Below, piece after piece: positions 33,909 to 43,377 of a stretch of DNA of 63,691 bases (its first letter is position 1; every line of letters begins with the position of its first letter). This stretch comes from Anaerolineae bacterium. Its GTDB lineage: Bacteria > Chloroflexota > Anaerolineae > Anaerolineales > Anaerolineaceae. A program made the position numbers and the translations under genes. Below the pieces are notes generated by a model. It ran no database searches. It saw only the letters and a list, made by a program, of their open reading frames with translations, and was not told where the DNA came from. Location of the stretch: positions 1 through 63,691 of the forward strand of contig DUED01000002.1 in the NCBI GenBank assembly GCA_011176685.1. The letters run 5' to 3'.

Positions 33909-35978
33909 TTATTTCTCTTGGTCTAAAGTCTTTATGAATAACGGGATGATAATCAACCACGATAAGACTGTAATCGTTATTGGGTATAAGTAATAGTTCG
34001 GTTTAATAATTACACTTACCAAGCCCGCCTTCTTGATTTTAACTCCCAAACGATTATTTTTATTCAATAAAACGGCGTTGTGTGAGCTCACTTCCAGGAA
34101 TCTAATATCCTCATAAGAAATATCAGGTAATAAAATTATTTCCTCCACTAATTTATCAGTAGCAAAAAAAGTTAAATGCAATGGAGAATGGGTCACCCCG
34201 GTAATTTTTGCTGGTTCACCTGAATCAGCCATAATAACATGCGGAGGAGCCAGACTAAGGCTGGAGGAACTGTTTTGTGGGTCAGCCAAAGCTACACGAA
34301 GCCACATTGTGAATGCAAGCAGAAGGGGAATGATAATCAAACACTCTAGAGCATGGACACGAATTTTATTTAAACTATCAAGCGCCTTCCTTAGCCAATT
34401 GCTGATTGCTCTGAGATTGCCAGAGATGCTTCTTAATAGGATTAGAAATAAAGTTGAGAAAAGAATAGTATTTCGAATGTAGCCATAAAGAGTATCAGCT
34501 TTGTTTAGATAACTTTCTATAGGAATTACGTCGGCGTTTTCCATTAAAGCCATCAACCATTGTGCCCCATCGTTATGATAAGCATTGCTAATTTGATTAT
34601 GCAAAGCGCGTAAAAAAGGTTTTTCCAAGCATAATGCTAAGAAAAAAAGACAAATCATTAAACTACATAAAACCACCAATGCCTTTCTTTTTATTTGAAA
34701 TTTTTGGTCAAGTTTAACAAGAAGACTTTCTTTTTCACCCAATAATGTCTTTGCTTTAATAAATATATTGTTAATAAAACTCAGGAACTGGGGCCAATAA
34801 TACGCAATCACGAAGCTGAAACCATAATATGCTACTATCGCAAAGCGGAAAGGATATTTTTCCATGCCCTGTAATGCCGGAAGTGACAGTATAGTCGCCA
34901 AGAAAGTGATGATGGTTTGATAAATCCTATAAAATGAAATTATTAAAAGGAATAAAGATGATCCAGCAACTGCATGAATTTGGCTTGTGATTCCAGAATT
35001 TTCTTCGCTCAATTTTTGCCTTTTTACCCATATCAAAATAATGGGCAAGCATAACGCCAGGATTAAAAGAAATCCCCAAAATACTGCCCCATCCCAATAG
35101 GGAACGCCATCAATATATTCTTCGATAAAGAATTCAATGTCGTCCATGGTCTTTGGAGTGAAAAAGGGGGGGAGAAGTGCCCATTTAAAAAATCCTCTCA
35201 AAGAATAACCCAGGAAAAAGGTCTGACTAAAATTGGCGAAGGACTGAAAAGAAAGGTAAATGCGGGCGAAAGCTAATAGGAGTGTTGTGAGAAATGCCAA
35301 GGGCAAGGAGACAAGTTGTTTTATTTTCCTTGTTAACAAACTATGCAAAAGCTGATATGCAATGACAAAGATTGTGAGCCAAACAAAAACATGAGACCCA
35401 CCCTGTAAAAGCACCAGTGCCAAAATAATCCCTGGACCTATGCCTCTTGATAATAAATTTTTGGATAGTAAAAAAAACAGCAACCATGGAAACAGGTAAA
35501 GGTTTAACCATGGCAAATAACCAATCGCGATATGCTGGATTATGATGGGTGACAGTAAAAACAATGCAGTAAAAATGCGTAATTGGTTTGCACGCCAGCG
35601 CATTTTTTTACTAAGTGCCAGTATGCCGAAAAATCCACATATAAAATGAAGAAATACAACGAGTTTTAAATAGACAACAGGTTTTAGAAATCCAAGCAGG
35701 GGTGTGAGCGGAGAAAAAAGCAGAGTTTCTGGATTTCCAATAAACAGAGCGCTCTGGTCAACTGAGGGATATCCAGCAAGCTGATAGCTGTTCCACCAAA
35801 AAGCAGGCACTTTGCGGAAATCGAAAATAGCACTTTTAATGTAATCAGTATAAAGAATTTCCTTATCCCAATCATAAAGTCCAACATTTGGATAGATAAG
35901 GAATAATAATATCGCGAAAAAACTAATGACCGCATAAATGTACTTATGTAGAAACTCCAGATGTGATTTCAATTTCAT
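33909..35978 (-). CDS. YfhO-like polytopic membrane protein
   Basis: 689 residues, about 13 hydrophobic segments. The N-terminal loop YPNVGLYDWDKEILYTDYIK followed by FWWNSYQLAGYPSVDQ resembles the first extracytoplasmic loop of GT-C/YfhO proteins, where acidic residues are catalytic. The C-terminal about 110 residues lie outside between the last two helices. It is shorter than its likely relatives at 1-4127 and 13020-16967 and stands alone between mobile debris and a flavoprotein gene. A lipid-linked-sugar transferase role is inferred. Confidence 0.75.
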   Translation of the reverse strand: MKLKSHLEFLHKYIYAVISFFAILLFLIYPNVGLYDWDKEILYTDYIKSAIFDFRKVPAFWWNSYQLAGYPSVDQSALFIGNPETLLFSPLTPLLGFLKPVVYLKLVVFLHFICGFFGILALSKKMRWRANQLRIFTALFLLSPIIIQHIAIGYLPWLNLYLFPWLLFFLLSKNLLSRGIGPGIILALVLLQGGSHVFVWLTIFVIAYQLLHSLLTRKIKQLVSLPLAFLTTLLLAFARIYLSFQSFANFSQTFFLGYSLRGFFKWALLPPFFTPKTMDDIEFFIEEYIDGVPYWDGAVFWGFLLILALCLPIILIWVKRQKLSEENSGITSQIHAVAGSSLFLLIISFYRIYQTIITFLATILSLPALQGMEKYPFRFAIVAYYGFSFVIAYYWPQFLSFINNIFIKAKTLLGEKESLLVKLDQKFQIKRKALVVLCSLMICLFFLALCLEKPFLRALHNQISNAYHNDGAQWLMALMENADVIPIESYLNKADTLYGYIRNTILFSTLFLILLRSISGNLRAISNWLRKALDSLNKIRVHALECLIIIPLLLAFTMWLRVALADPQNSSSSLSLAPPHVIMADSGEPAKITGVTHSPLHLTFFATDKLVEEIILLPDISYEDIRFLEVSSHNAVLLNKNNRLGVKIKKAGLVSVIIKPNYYLYPITITVLSWLIIIPLFIKTLDQEK

Positions 35979-36150
35979 TGGTCTCTCGGGTGTAGAGAAA
36001 GATAACTCTAAAAACTAATAATAGAAAGTCTCAGGATCTCTCTCTGAAAACCCGGTTAGAAAATTTTTATTGAGCAATTATATATTAAGAACATTCATAT
36101 CTGATAAAAATGCAGAACTCCCTTGGGGGTAATGACGAACAGCCACAATA

Positions 36151-36249
36151 TGTCATTCTGAGGAGGTTGTGCCCGACGAAGAATCTCAATAAGCAAGATG
36201 AGATCGTTATTTACAATATGCTTCGCGAACGCTTACGCTCAGGATGACA
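36151..36249. repeat. Inverted-repeat element with TGTCATTCTGAG termini
   Basis: TGTCATTCTGAG at 36151-36162 and CTCAGGATGACA at 36238-36249 pair with one mismatch and enclose CGACGAAGAATCTC. Similar sequences recur as intergenic palindromes in many bacterial genomes. The 327-bp gap containing it has no gene. Confidence 0.55.
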
Positions 36250-36305
36250 TGTAGGAAAGCGTTTGCCAAGATCGCGGAGCATGACCGCAGGGAGAAACTG
36301 CAACA

Positions 36306-37520
36306 TCATTTTATGGCTGCTGACCTGCCGGCCAGCAAGCCGCTGGTGAAAGCCCAATGCAGGTTATATCCCCCGCAAGGTCCGAGCACATCCAAAACTT
36401 CCCCCGCAAAGTAAAGCCCTGGCTTGATCCTGGATTGCAGTGAACCTGCATGGATTTCTGCTAACGGTATGCCGCCGCTTGAAAGCTGGCTGTGCTTGAA
36501 TCCTCGAGTGCCTTTGACATCCACTTCGACATTCTTCAGCGTATGCAGCAGGCAGTCTTTTTCATTCTGAGTAATTTCTTGCACAGTTTGTCCGCCTGGC
36601 AGACCGCTCTTGCCTAGAATAAAGCGAGCTGCTTTTGCCGGTAGGAAAGCCAAAAGAACTGCCTGTATGGTTATGTTGGAATCAGCTGCACTGGATAGCA
36701 TCTGTGTCAGCGTTGATTCATAATGGGGAATTATATTTATCCGCAGGGTCAGGGTTTGGCCTTCATTCTGGCTGACAAGATGGCTGAGGTCCATAACGCC
36801 CGGCCCGTTCAATCCCCACCTGGTGAAGATGATGTTGCCTACCGTGGCTGCCATTACGCGCCCATTGCGCAATAGCTCCACGCCTGCATCCAGGCGTACC
36901 CCCTGCAGTTTATGGAACGGCTGGGGGTCAGTCATGATAGGTGTAAGTGCCGGCAGCACTGGCAGGATAGTATGTCCCAGGCGCTGGAACGTACTGTATA
37001 AATTGTTTCGAGCGCCCAATTGCGGATATGCCGGGCTGCCTGTAGCAGCGATTACATGCTGCACCTGATAACTGCGCTTAGCATCGGCTGTAGCTAAAAT
37101 GAATCCTTCCGAAGACTCGCGGATATCGGTAATGAGGGTTTGCAAGTGGATTTTGACGCCCTGCGCTTTTAGCCGGCTCTCAAGTATGGCAGCCACATTT
37201 GATGCGGAATTAGAAATTGGGTAGACCCAGCCATCAGGAGTTGAATAAGTTGGAATGCCCACTTCCTTTAAGAAAGCGATCAAATTCTCCGGGCTGTATT
37301 TCATAAGTATCTTTTTTAAAACAGCGCTCTCACTGCAGGTGTATTTCTCTGATTTGGCTTGCAAATTGGTGATATTGCAGCGGCCGCTGCCTGTGGCAGA
37401 AAGTTTGCGTCCTAGCTTGGGGTTAGCTTCAAGCAGACAGACTTGTGCCCCAAGTTTGCTGGCTTCCAGTGCTGACGCTATGCCAGCAGCCCCAGCTCCA
37501 ATGATTCCGACTTTAACCAT
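36306..37520 (-). CDS. HI0933/YhiN-family FAD-dependent oxidoreductase
   Basis: 404 residues. Dinucleotide motif GIIGAGAAGIASALEA at about 5-20, then the family signature KLSATGSGRCNITN at about 45-58, ATGSPAYPQLGA near 160, and a C-terminal LYFAGEVLDVLGPCGGYNLHWAFTSG that closes the flavin site. GAGG precedes the ATG. Family members are conserved cytoplasmic flavoproteins without an agreed substrate. It is monocistronic here. Confidence 0.9.
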   Translation of the reverse strand: MVKVGIIGAGAAGIASALEASKLGAQVCLLEANPKLGRKLSATGSGRCNITNLQAKSEKYTCSESAVLKKILMKYSPENLIAFLKEVGIPTYSTPDGWVYPISNSASNVAAILESRLKAQGVKIHLQTLITDIRESSEGFILATADAKRSYQVQHVIAATGSPAYPQLGARNNLYSTFQRLGHTILPVLPALTPIMTDPQPFHKLQGVRLDAGVELLRNGRVMAATVGNIIFTRWGLNGPGVMDLSHLVSQNEGQTLTLRINIIPHYESTLTQMLSSAADSNITIQAVLLAFLPAKAARFILGKSGLPGGQTVQEITQNEKDCLLHTLKNVEVDVKGTRGFKHSQLSSGGIPLAEIHAGSLQSRIKPGLYFAGEVLDVLGPCGGYNLHWAFTSGLLAGRSAAIK

Positions 37521-37639
37521 ATTGATTTCCTCTACATTATAATTTTAATGTAAATACACATTGTGCACATCTAGAAAGAAATATTTATTAGGAAAGTGCT
37601 AAAATGAGGGAACCCTAAAATAAATACCGTGGAGGTACT

Positions 37640-38404
37640 ATGTCAGTGCATTTATATTTATCCCTTTTACCTGAGGCATTGATCGCATCTATGTTAACAC
37701 CAGAAGAATTTGGTGTTTATTATGCTGTTGGGTCATTAAAAAAATCACGCGGACAAGCGATATTTTTTGAACTAGCCCCGACTTTCCGCAGCAAAGCTTT
37801 TCCAATCAACGAAGGCTTGAAGCGTTGTGTGCCACATGAGGATGGAACACCCAAGAGGTCTATTTATATATCTGTTTATCGGGTGTTGGAGCATGTCCCA
37901 GTGGACGCTCTGCAGAAATTGCATCTGGTAACGCAAGATGGGCGCATCCTGGGGCTGGAAAAGGCAAAAATGCTGCCAGAAGATGATCATGGTTTGCATC
38001 TTTACCGTGAGATAGCGCCGGTTCCGCCGCTGGTTGTAAGCACACTTGGTCCAGAGGGGTTCTTTGATTTGATTGTACGTAATCCAGCCAGCCTGGTTAA
38101 GTTGCCGGCGATATGTTTCGCGGAGCTGAAATTGGGCAATTTGGCTGAAGACCCGCAGTTGGGGGAAGTTGAGGATTTGCCTTATGCCAATATTTTCCAT
38201 CTGCGTGATTGCCTGCTGGAACTGCGTACCAAAAAGGGGAATTCCAAGATGGTGGACCGCACACCATCCGGAACCATTGCCTACCGTACCATCAAGAATG
38301 GACTATTTGTTGGCAATGCACAGAAATTGTTGTATTACCCCATACCTTCCCAAGATGAGCTGATCGAGAAGCATTATTCCTGGTGGCGTTCTGCCAGTAT
38401 GTGA
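37640..38404 (+). CDS. Conserved hypothetical protein
   Basis: 254 residues, soluble, with GGAGGT seven nt before the ATG. No motif I recognise. The first 110 residues look like one folded unit (SLLPEALIASMLTPEEFGVYYAVGS, IYISVYRVLEHVPVDAL), and the C-terminal part has SGTIAYRTIKNGLFVG. It is about 100 nt upstream of, and co-oriented with, the pyrophosphatase gene. I cannot assign a role. Confidence 0.75.
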   Translation: MSVHLYLSLLPEALIASMLTPEEFGVYYAVGSLKKSRGQAIFFELAPTFRSKAFPINEGLKRCVPHEDGTPKRSIYISVYRVLEHVPVDALQKLHLVTQDGRILGLEKAKMLPEDDHGLHLYREIAPVPPLVVSTLGPEGFFDLIVRNPASLVKLPAICFAELKLGNLAEDPQLGEVEDLPYANIFHLRDCLLELRTKKGNSKMVDRTPSGTIAYRTIKNGLFVGNAQKLLYYPIPSQDELIEKHYSWWRSASM

Positions 38405-38506
38405 TCCTCCCAAAAAAGACTGCAGGGATGGAAAAGCTGGAGAAGCCAGATGGGTGAAGTGTGGGATTAATTATGAAAGATAAATAATATATTACGAGGT
38501 GTTCAA

Positions 38507-40579
38507 ATGTCTCAAATATGGTTGTATGCAGGTATTATTGCTGGTTTGTTATCCCTGGGGGTGGCTGTTCTCCTTAATTTCTGGGTGCACCGGCAGAATG
38601 CCGGAAGTGAGCGCGCGCAGGAAGTTGCGCGCTGGATCCGTGAGGGTGCTTCTTCCTATCTGCGCAAGTTATATTCTGCCCTGACGGTGGTATCTGTGAT
38701 TCTTGGATTCATCATTGCGATTGTCTTCAGCTTTGATCTTAGCCAGTTAGGGACGGGGGACGTTTCTATTGAAACCATGAATGGCATTCGGATGGCAATT
38801 GCTTTTGTGGCTGGGGGAGTCTGCTCCGCCATAGCGGGCTATATGGGTATGAATGTTGCTGTAGAAGCCAACGTGCGCAGCGCGGCAGCAGCCAGTAAAG
38901 GATTGAACCCAGCTTTTCGCGTAGCCTTTTACGCTGGCTCAGTCATGGGACTGGCTATGGTCGGTCTGGCAATGATAGGCATGAGTGTTATCTACCTCAT
39001 AACTGGCAACCCCGAAGTAATCCTGGGCTTCAGCTTTGGCGCCTCTACATTGGCGCTGCTGGCGAAAGCCGGAGGAGGCATTTATACAAAAACTGCTGAT
39101 ATCGCCGCCGATCTAGTCGGAAAGATAGAAGTGGGCATTCCAGAGGATGATCCCCGCAACCCGGCGGTTGTGGCGGATAATGTGGGTGATAACGTCGGTG
39201 ACGTGGCTGGCATGGGGGCAGATGTATTTGACAGCTATGTGGCAAGTACGGTAGCAACCATGCTGCTTGGTGGCGCTTTTAGCGACAAATTTGGCGATAA
39301 ATATGTAATTTTCCCATTAATATTATGCGCATTGGGTATTTTGGCTTCGCTGATTGGCATTCAGTTTGTACGGGTGGGAAAGAAGGGTAAACCGGGCGCA
39401 GCACTTAACCGCGGTACGGTAATTACAACAGTGGTTTTTGCTGCTATGGTGGTCGCACTAGTATTATTGGGGGGTTATGACCTGGCGGTGCTGTGGCCAA
39501 CACTCACCGGTTTGATCACAGGTGTGATTATTGGTTTTACTTCAGATTACTTCACTTCAGAAGGTCACAAACCTGTCTTGGAAACAGCCAGGGTGTCCAA
39601 TTCTGGAGCAGCTATAAATATCATAACCGGTTTCAGTTATGGCTTAATGAGCATAGTTCCATCCTTGGTGGGCATAGTGATAGCCACATTGCTTTCCTAT
39701 CACCTGGCTGAGGTCTCCGGTGAAATCAGTGGCATTTATGGTATCAGTATCAGTGCGGTTGGCATGTTGGCAATCAGCGGCATGATCGTCTCGTCTGATG
39801 CTTATGGTCCAATTGTGGATAACGCACGGGGCATTGCTGAAATGTCTGGAATGCCACATGAGGTGATCGAACGTGCAGATGTATTGGATTCGGCTGGCAA
39901 TACTGCCAAAGCTATCACTAAAGGTTTCGCCATCAGTGCTGCCGCGTTAACAGTTTTGGCGTTATTTGCTGCTTATGCAGAAGTGATTGAAGCGCGCGGT
40001 ATCACATTGGAGATTAGTCTTCGTAATCCTGTCGTAATAGCTGGTGTATTTTTGGGTGCTATGACACCGCCACTTTTCAGCGCATTGACCATGCTTTCTG
40101 TTACGCGTAACGCCTTTGATATGATTGAGGAAATACGCCGCCAATTCCGTGAGCGCCCTGGTATTCTGGCTGGTAAGGAAGTACCGGATTACAACACCTG
40201 TGTGACTCTGGCTGCTCAGGGTGCTCTTACTTCCCTGATCCTGCCGGCTTTTTTGGGAGTGGGGTTTCCTGTTCTGGTGGGCTTCCTGTTAGGTCCAGAT
40301 GCGTTGGGCGGTTTCTTGGGCGGCAGCATTTTAACTGGAGTCGTCTTTGCCTTGCTGATGGCAAATGCGGGCGGTTTATGGGACAATGCCAAGAAATATA
40401 TCGAGTCTGGTAAATATGGCGGCCCTGGTTCAGAAGCTCATAAAGCTAGTGTGGTTGGTGATACAGTTGGGGATCCTTTTAAGGATACTGCAGGCCCTTC
40501 CTTGAACACCCTGATAACGGTAATGTCTCTGGTAGCATCCCTTTTTGCCCCTATCATTGCCGCCTTTCACCTTTTCTGA
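38507..40579 (+). CDS. hppA: Membrane-bound proton-pumping pyrophosphatase, K+-independent type
   Basis: 690 residues and about 16 membrane helices. The active-site stretch [18 protein letters not shown], then [19 protein letters not shown] near 210-228, is diagnostic, and a second set [15 protein letters not shown] lies near the C-terminus. The ion-type determinant reads [13 protein letters not shown]: Lys and Thr at the positions that are Ala and Gly in K+-dependent enzymes, which predicts K+ independence and H+ pumping. It couples PPi hydrolysis to ion export, useful in energy-limited anaerobes. A strong terminator follows. Confidence 0.95.
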   Translation: MSQIWLYAGIIAGLLSLGVAVLLNFWVHRQNAGSERAQEVARWIREGASSYLRKLYSALTVVSVILGFIIAIVFSFDLSQLGTGDVSIETMNGIRMAIAFVAGGVCSAIAGYMGMNVAVEANVRSAAAASKGLNPAFRVAFYAGSVMGLAMVGLAMIGMSVIYLITGNPEVILGFSFGASTLALLAKAGGGIYTKTADIAADLVGKIEVGIPEDDPRNPAVVADNVGDNVGDVAGMGADVFDSYVASTVATMLLGGAFSDKFGDKYVIFPLILCALGILASLIGIQFVRVGKKGKPGAALNRGTVITTVVFAAMVVALVLLGGYDLAVLWPTLTGLITGVIIGFTSDYFTSEGHKPVLETARVSNSGAAINIITGFSYGLMSIVPSLVGIVIATLLSYHLAEVSGEISGIYGISISAVGMLAISGMIVSSDAYGPIVDNARGIAEMSGMPHEVIERADVLDSAGNTAKAITKGFAISAAALTVLALFAAYAEVIEARGITLEISLRNPVVIAGVFLGAMTPPLFSALTMLSVTRNAFDMIEEIRRQFRERPGILAGKEVPDYNTCVTLAAQGALTSLILPAFLGVGFPVLVGFLLGPDALGGFLGGSILTGVVFALLMANAGGLWDNAKKYIESGKYGGPGSEAHKASVVGDTVGDPFKDTAGPSLNTLITVMSLVASLFAPIIAAFHLF

Positions 40580-40603
40580 AAATAAATAACTAAAGATAAT
40601 ATA

Positions 40604-40634
40604 AAATCCCTCCAGTACGGAGGGATTTTTGTAT
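40604..40634 (+). terminator. Intrinsic terminator of hppA
   Basis: AAATCCCTCC pairs with GGAGGGATTT around a 5-nt loop and is followed by T residues. Confidence 0.9.
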
Positions 40635-40661
40635 TTTTTGCGTAGTTTATTAATTATTCTG

Positions 40662-40931
40662 TCATAACCTTCTTGTGAAAAATATTTTCCCGATCATACA
40701 AAGCAAGTAAGCAATTCCTGCCACCAGGATAATCGTTACACCTGAGGTCAGGTTCAGGTAATAAGATAGGAACAAGCCGCTGGTTGAAAAAAGAATTCCT
40801 AACAAGGATGCTCACACCATCATGGGCTTCATGTCCTTTACAAATAACCCGGCGATAGCAGCTGGTATGGTCAGCAGTGCAATGACATAAAATAATAGGC
40901 ATAAATTAATACGTAGGTAGTATCCAGAGTG
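40662..40931 (-). pseudogene. Relic of a ZnuB/MntB-type metal ABC permease
   Basis: In the minus-strand frame ending TGA at 40662 the sequence LLFYVIALLTIPAAIAGLFV, then LFSTSGLFLSYYLN and LTSGVTIILVAGIAYLLCM, is the C-terminal membrane part of zinc/manganese ABC permeases. A TGA interrupts it after KDMKPMMV, where the family usually has a sense codon, and the N-terminal two thirds is missing. It lies next to a ZIP transporter and a Fur-family regulator, so it is probably the remainder of an older metal-uptake operon. Confidence 0.65.
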
Positions 40932-41126
40932 AGAATTGCCTAATATAAGAATTAAGACGTAATTAAACGGTCCTTTTAAAAGACCACATCATTATTACAG
41001 CTAATTTTAAATTCTTGCATTTCTGGCATCACATCGGTGTGTGCGAAGGTTATTTCAACAGTTGCCGATTTTGAAACTCTACTTTTTAATAAAATAATTA
41101 ATAACCTCCAAGAGTAAAATGATATC

Positions 41127-41858
41127 TCAGAGAAGCTTAGATAATACAATAAACAGGGCTAATCCGACACCAGCAAGGAAAGCAAGGAGGGAATGTTCTT
41201 TCTCCTCCTTTCTTGCCTTAGGCAGAAGATGAGAGGCAGAAACATATAATAATACTCCAGAGACAAACCCGAGCATTAATCCTAGAATTGATTCACTTAA
41301 CTTGTTTATAAAAGGATAGGCAATAAATGCTCCTATGGGAGTAGTAAGTCCTGCTATTAAAAAAGCATAAAGCATAGCAGTTTTTTCTTTCATGCCACCA
41401 TCAAGTAAAACAAGGTAAGTTATGACACCCTCAGCAAACTCGTGCACAACTAAACCTGTACTAGCAAGAACGCCGATTAAGATTGAAATTTTAAAGGTTA
41501 CTGTGTAGATAACACCATCAATTAAGGAATGGATTCCTATTCCTTCAACTGCAGTCATACCAAAAGCGAGAGTTTCTTTATGTGTATAGTGTTTTATTAA
41601 TTCATTACTGAAAAACATAAATAGAAAACCAACAAGGGCAGTGAACCCGGCATAAGAGTTTTTTTCTATGGCTTTAGGTAAAGACAATAACAAAGGAGTT
41701 GAAATTAATATTCCTGCAGCAAAGCACATAAAATAAGTTTTTGCTTTCTCAGCCCATTTTCGATACTTGAAAATAGTTAGAATTCCAACACCATTTACTA
41801 AAGCTGCAATTAGCGCAAAACCTGCTATATAAACGAAAGTACGGGAAAATTCAAACAT
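41127..41858 (-). CDS. ZIP-family metal transporter
   Basis: 243 residues from ATG 41858, preceded by GGAG (the in-frame TTG 41873 contains that ribosome site, so it is not the start). Eight helices expected; the binuclear metal site is visible as HSLIDG in helix 4 and HEFAEG in helix 5. It imports Zn2+ or another divalent metal. About 100 nt upstream lies the Fur-family gene in the same direction, suggesting metal-responsive control. Confidence 0.88.
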   Translation of the reverse strand: MFEFSRTFVYIAGFALIAALVNGVGILTIFKYRKWAEKAKTYFMCFAAGILISTPLLLSLPKAIEKNSYAGFTALVGFLFMFFSNELIKHYTHKETLAFGMTAVEGIGIHSLIDGVIYTVTFKISILIGVLASTGLVVHEFAEGVITYLVLLDGGMKEKTAMLYAFLIAGLTTPIGAFIAYPFINKLSESILGLMLGFVSGVLLYVSASHLLPKARKEEKEHSLLAFLAGVGLALFIVLSKLL

Positions 41859-41965
41859 AATTATATTCTCCAAATCTTCAATTAACCAATAAGTTCACTA
41901 TCTCGAGATAAGTTAGATATCTTTGTATCAAAGCTGAAAGGTGAGTAAACCATATATCTTCTCTA

Positions 41966-42430
41966 TTAGGATTTCTTAATAAGCTTTAGGTTGGACTGGC
42001 ATTGGCGGCAGGTGCCAAAAAGCTGAAGCCAATGGTCATGGATATGAAAACCCAAACTATCACCAACTCGATTGAACTGCGGTTTGAGATCAAAACCATC
42101 AAAATATTTAACTTTGCCGCATGAGGAGCAAATCAATAAATGCTGATGTCCATTAGCGGCTTTGATGTACCGGTTGCAGCCCTGCGGTTGGTGAACTTTC
42201 TGCAGTAAGCCGATGTCTTCCAGGTTTTCCAGAGTGCGGTAGACAGTAACTAACCCCAGCTTGGGGTAGGTTTTTCTGCCCAGATCATACACCTCGATCG
42301 GCTCTAAAGCGCGCTCGCTGTTCAGCAAGACATAAATAATAACGCGTCTCTGGCGGGTGAGGCGCTGGCCGCTTTCCTGTAATTTCTGCAGCCATATATT
42401 AATGAGGGGGTTTGAAGTTGTATTTTTCAT
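41966..42430 (-). CDS. Fur-family metal-responsive repressor (Fur/Zur)
   Basis: 154 residues. The winged helix includes LTRQRRVIIYVLLNSERALEPIEVYD and GLVTVYRTLENLEDIGL; the dimer domain has CSSCGKVKYFDG and a C-terminal CRQCQSN, giving the structural-zinc CxxC pairs. HQHLLICSSCG is the usual metal site region. It is upstream of the ZIP gene, which favours a Zur-like role, though Fur or Mur cannot be excluded. A Fur-box-like palindrome lies just before its start. Confidence 0.88.
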   Translation of the reverse strand: MKNTTSNPLINIWLQKLQESGQRLTRQRRVIIYVLLNSERALEPIEVYDLGRKTYPKLGLVTVYRTLENLEDIGLLQKVHQPQGCNRYIKAANGHQHLLICSSCGKVKYFDGFDLKPQFNRVGDSLGFHIHDHWLQLFGTCRQCQSNLKLIKKS

Positions 42431-42444
42431 AGAATATAACTTTA

Positions 42445-42467
42445 TTGAAAATGATAATTGTTTTCAA
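42445..42467. promoter_or_regulatory. Fur/Zur-box-like palindrome
   Basis: TTGAAAA at 42445-42451 and TTTTCAA at 42461-42467 flank TGATAATTG. Size (23 bp) and AT-rich dyad match Fur-family operators. Its place 15 nt before the regulator start suggests autorepression. Confidence 0.6.
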
Positions 42468-42810
42468 TTATATTTAATAAATTAAATTTGTCAAGGGTTA
42501 ATAGGAGCAAATTCTAGTAATGCGCAAGACTGTGTAAAGTAATCTGTTGGAGCTTGCCAAGCAATAGTGCGAAATATTTACAGGAGTTGAGAACACCATC
42601 CATAAAATGTTCTATAGGGAAGATAGTATAATTTTCCTTAAATGCGCTGGAAAAGCCATCGCAGGTAGATTAGGCAGCAATATAACAGCAAGAGTAAGAG
42701 AATGGCTTTGCTTATGTTATCCGTGGGAAAGAATGGCGTCCTGCTATGGTAGAGCAAAGAGCCGAGAAGAAATTGAAAAAGAAAGCAAATCGAAAGGAAA
42801 AAAATTCAAA
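42468..42810. other. Gap before the PAS gene with possible gene remnant
   Basis: No complete gene. The PAS frame is open upstream to 42607, but the extra residues (MFYREDSIIFLKCAGKA...) have no family resemblance, and the lysine-rich part just before 42811 may be decayed coding sequence. Confidence 0.3.
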
Positions 42811-43215
42811 ATGGTTGAAATTAAATTAGATACAGGGAAATTATCTTCAGAGCAGATTAATTTACTCTTGAAACATTTGCCGCTGGATGTGACATATGTG
42901 GATGAGAAAGACACAGTGGCATATTTTTCTCAAACCAAGGAGCGCATCTTTAAGCGCACGGCGTCAATAATTGGCCATAAGGTCCAGAACTGCCATCCGC
43001 CAGCTAGTGTTGATAAGGTTCAAAAAATACTGGATGATTTTCATGACGGCAAACGAGATGTGGCTGAGTTCTGGATCCAGATGGATGGTAAATTCATTCA
43101 CATCCGCTACTTTGCGATACACGATGAACAGGGCCAATACCGCGGTACGTTGGAAGTGACCCAGGACATCACGGAAATTCGCCAGCTGGAAGGTGAAAAA
43201 CGCTTGACGGAATAA
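42811..43215 (+). CDS. PAS-domain protein
   Basis: 134 residues from ATG 42811 (MVEIKLDTGKLSSEQ), with AAAGGA upstream at a rather long distance. A single PAS domain occupies most of it: LLLKHLPLDVTYVDEKDTVAYFS, IIGHKVQNCHPP, FWIQMDGKFIHIRYFAIHDEQGQYRGTLEVTQD. This matches the C-terminal PAS domain of DUF438 proteins, whose N-terminal hemerythrin-like part is absent here. It could bind a small ligand or heme. Possibly a truncated DUF438 gene. Confidence 0.75.
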   Translation: MVEIKLDTGKLSSEQINLLLKHLPLDVTYVDEKDTVAYFSQTKERIFKRTASIIGHKVQNCHPPASVDKVQKILDDFHDGKRDVAEFWIQMDGKFIHIRYFAIHDEQGQYRGTLEVTQDITEIRQLEGEKRLTE

Positions 43216-43264
43216 TAGCAAAGCATTTTCTCAGGTGGAAAATACTGTAAAATTATTAATATAA

Positions 43265-43289
43265 ACGCGGATGAAGTTGCCATCCGCGT
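43265..43289. terminator. Terminator-like hairpin between converging genes
   Basis: ACGCGGATG and CATCCGCGT form a perfect 9-bp stem with a 7-nt loop. The T-run is poor. It lies between the PAS gene and the PTS operon end. Confidence 0.5.
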
Positions 43290-43377
43290 CTAATCTGTAG
43301 TGTGAACTTGACCCAACTTTCATTTTTTATAGAAAAGGGTCAAGCCAAAATTTTTACTTGGGCTATTCTAAACCAGC

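Noticed and set aside
40654-40902. 82-codon minus-strand frame MPIILCHCTADH...
   Set aside because: It is the wrong frame of a decayed metal ABC permease; the neighbouring frame gives the recognisable family sequence with one stop.
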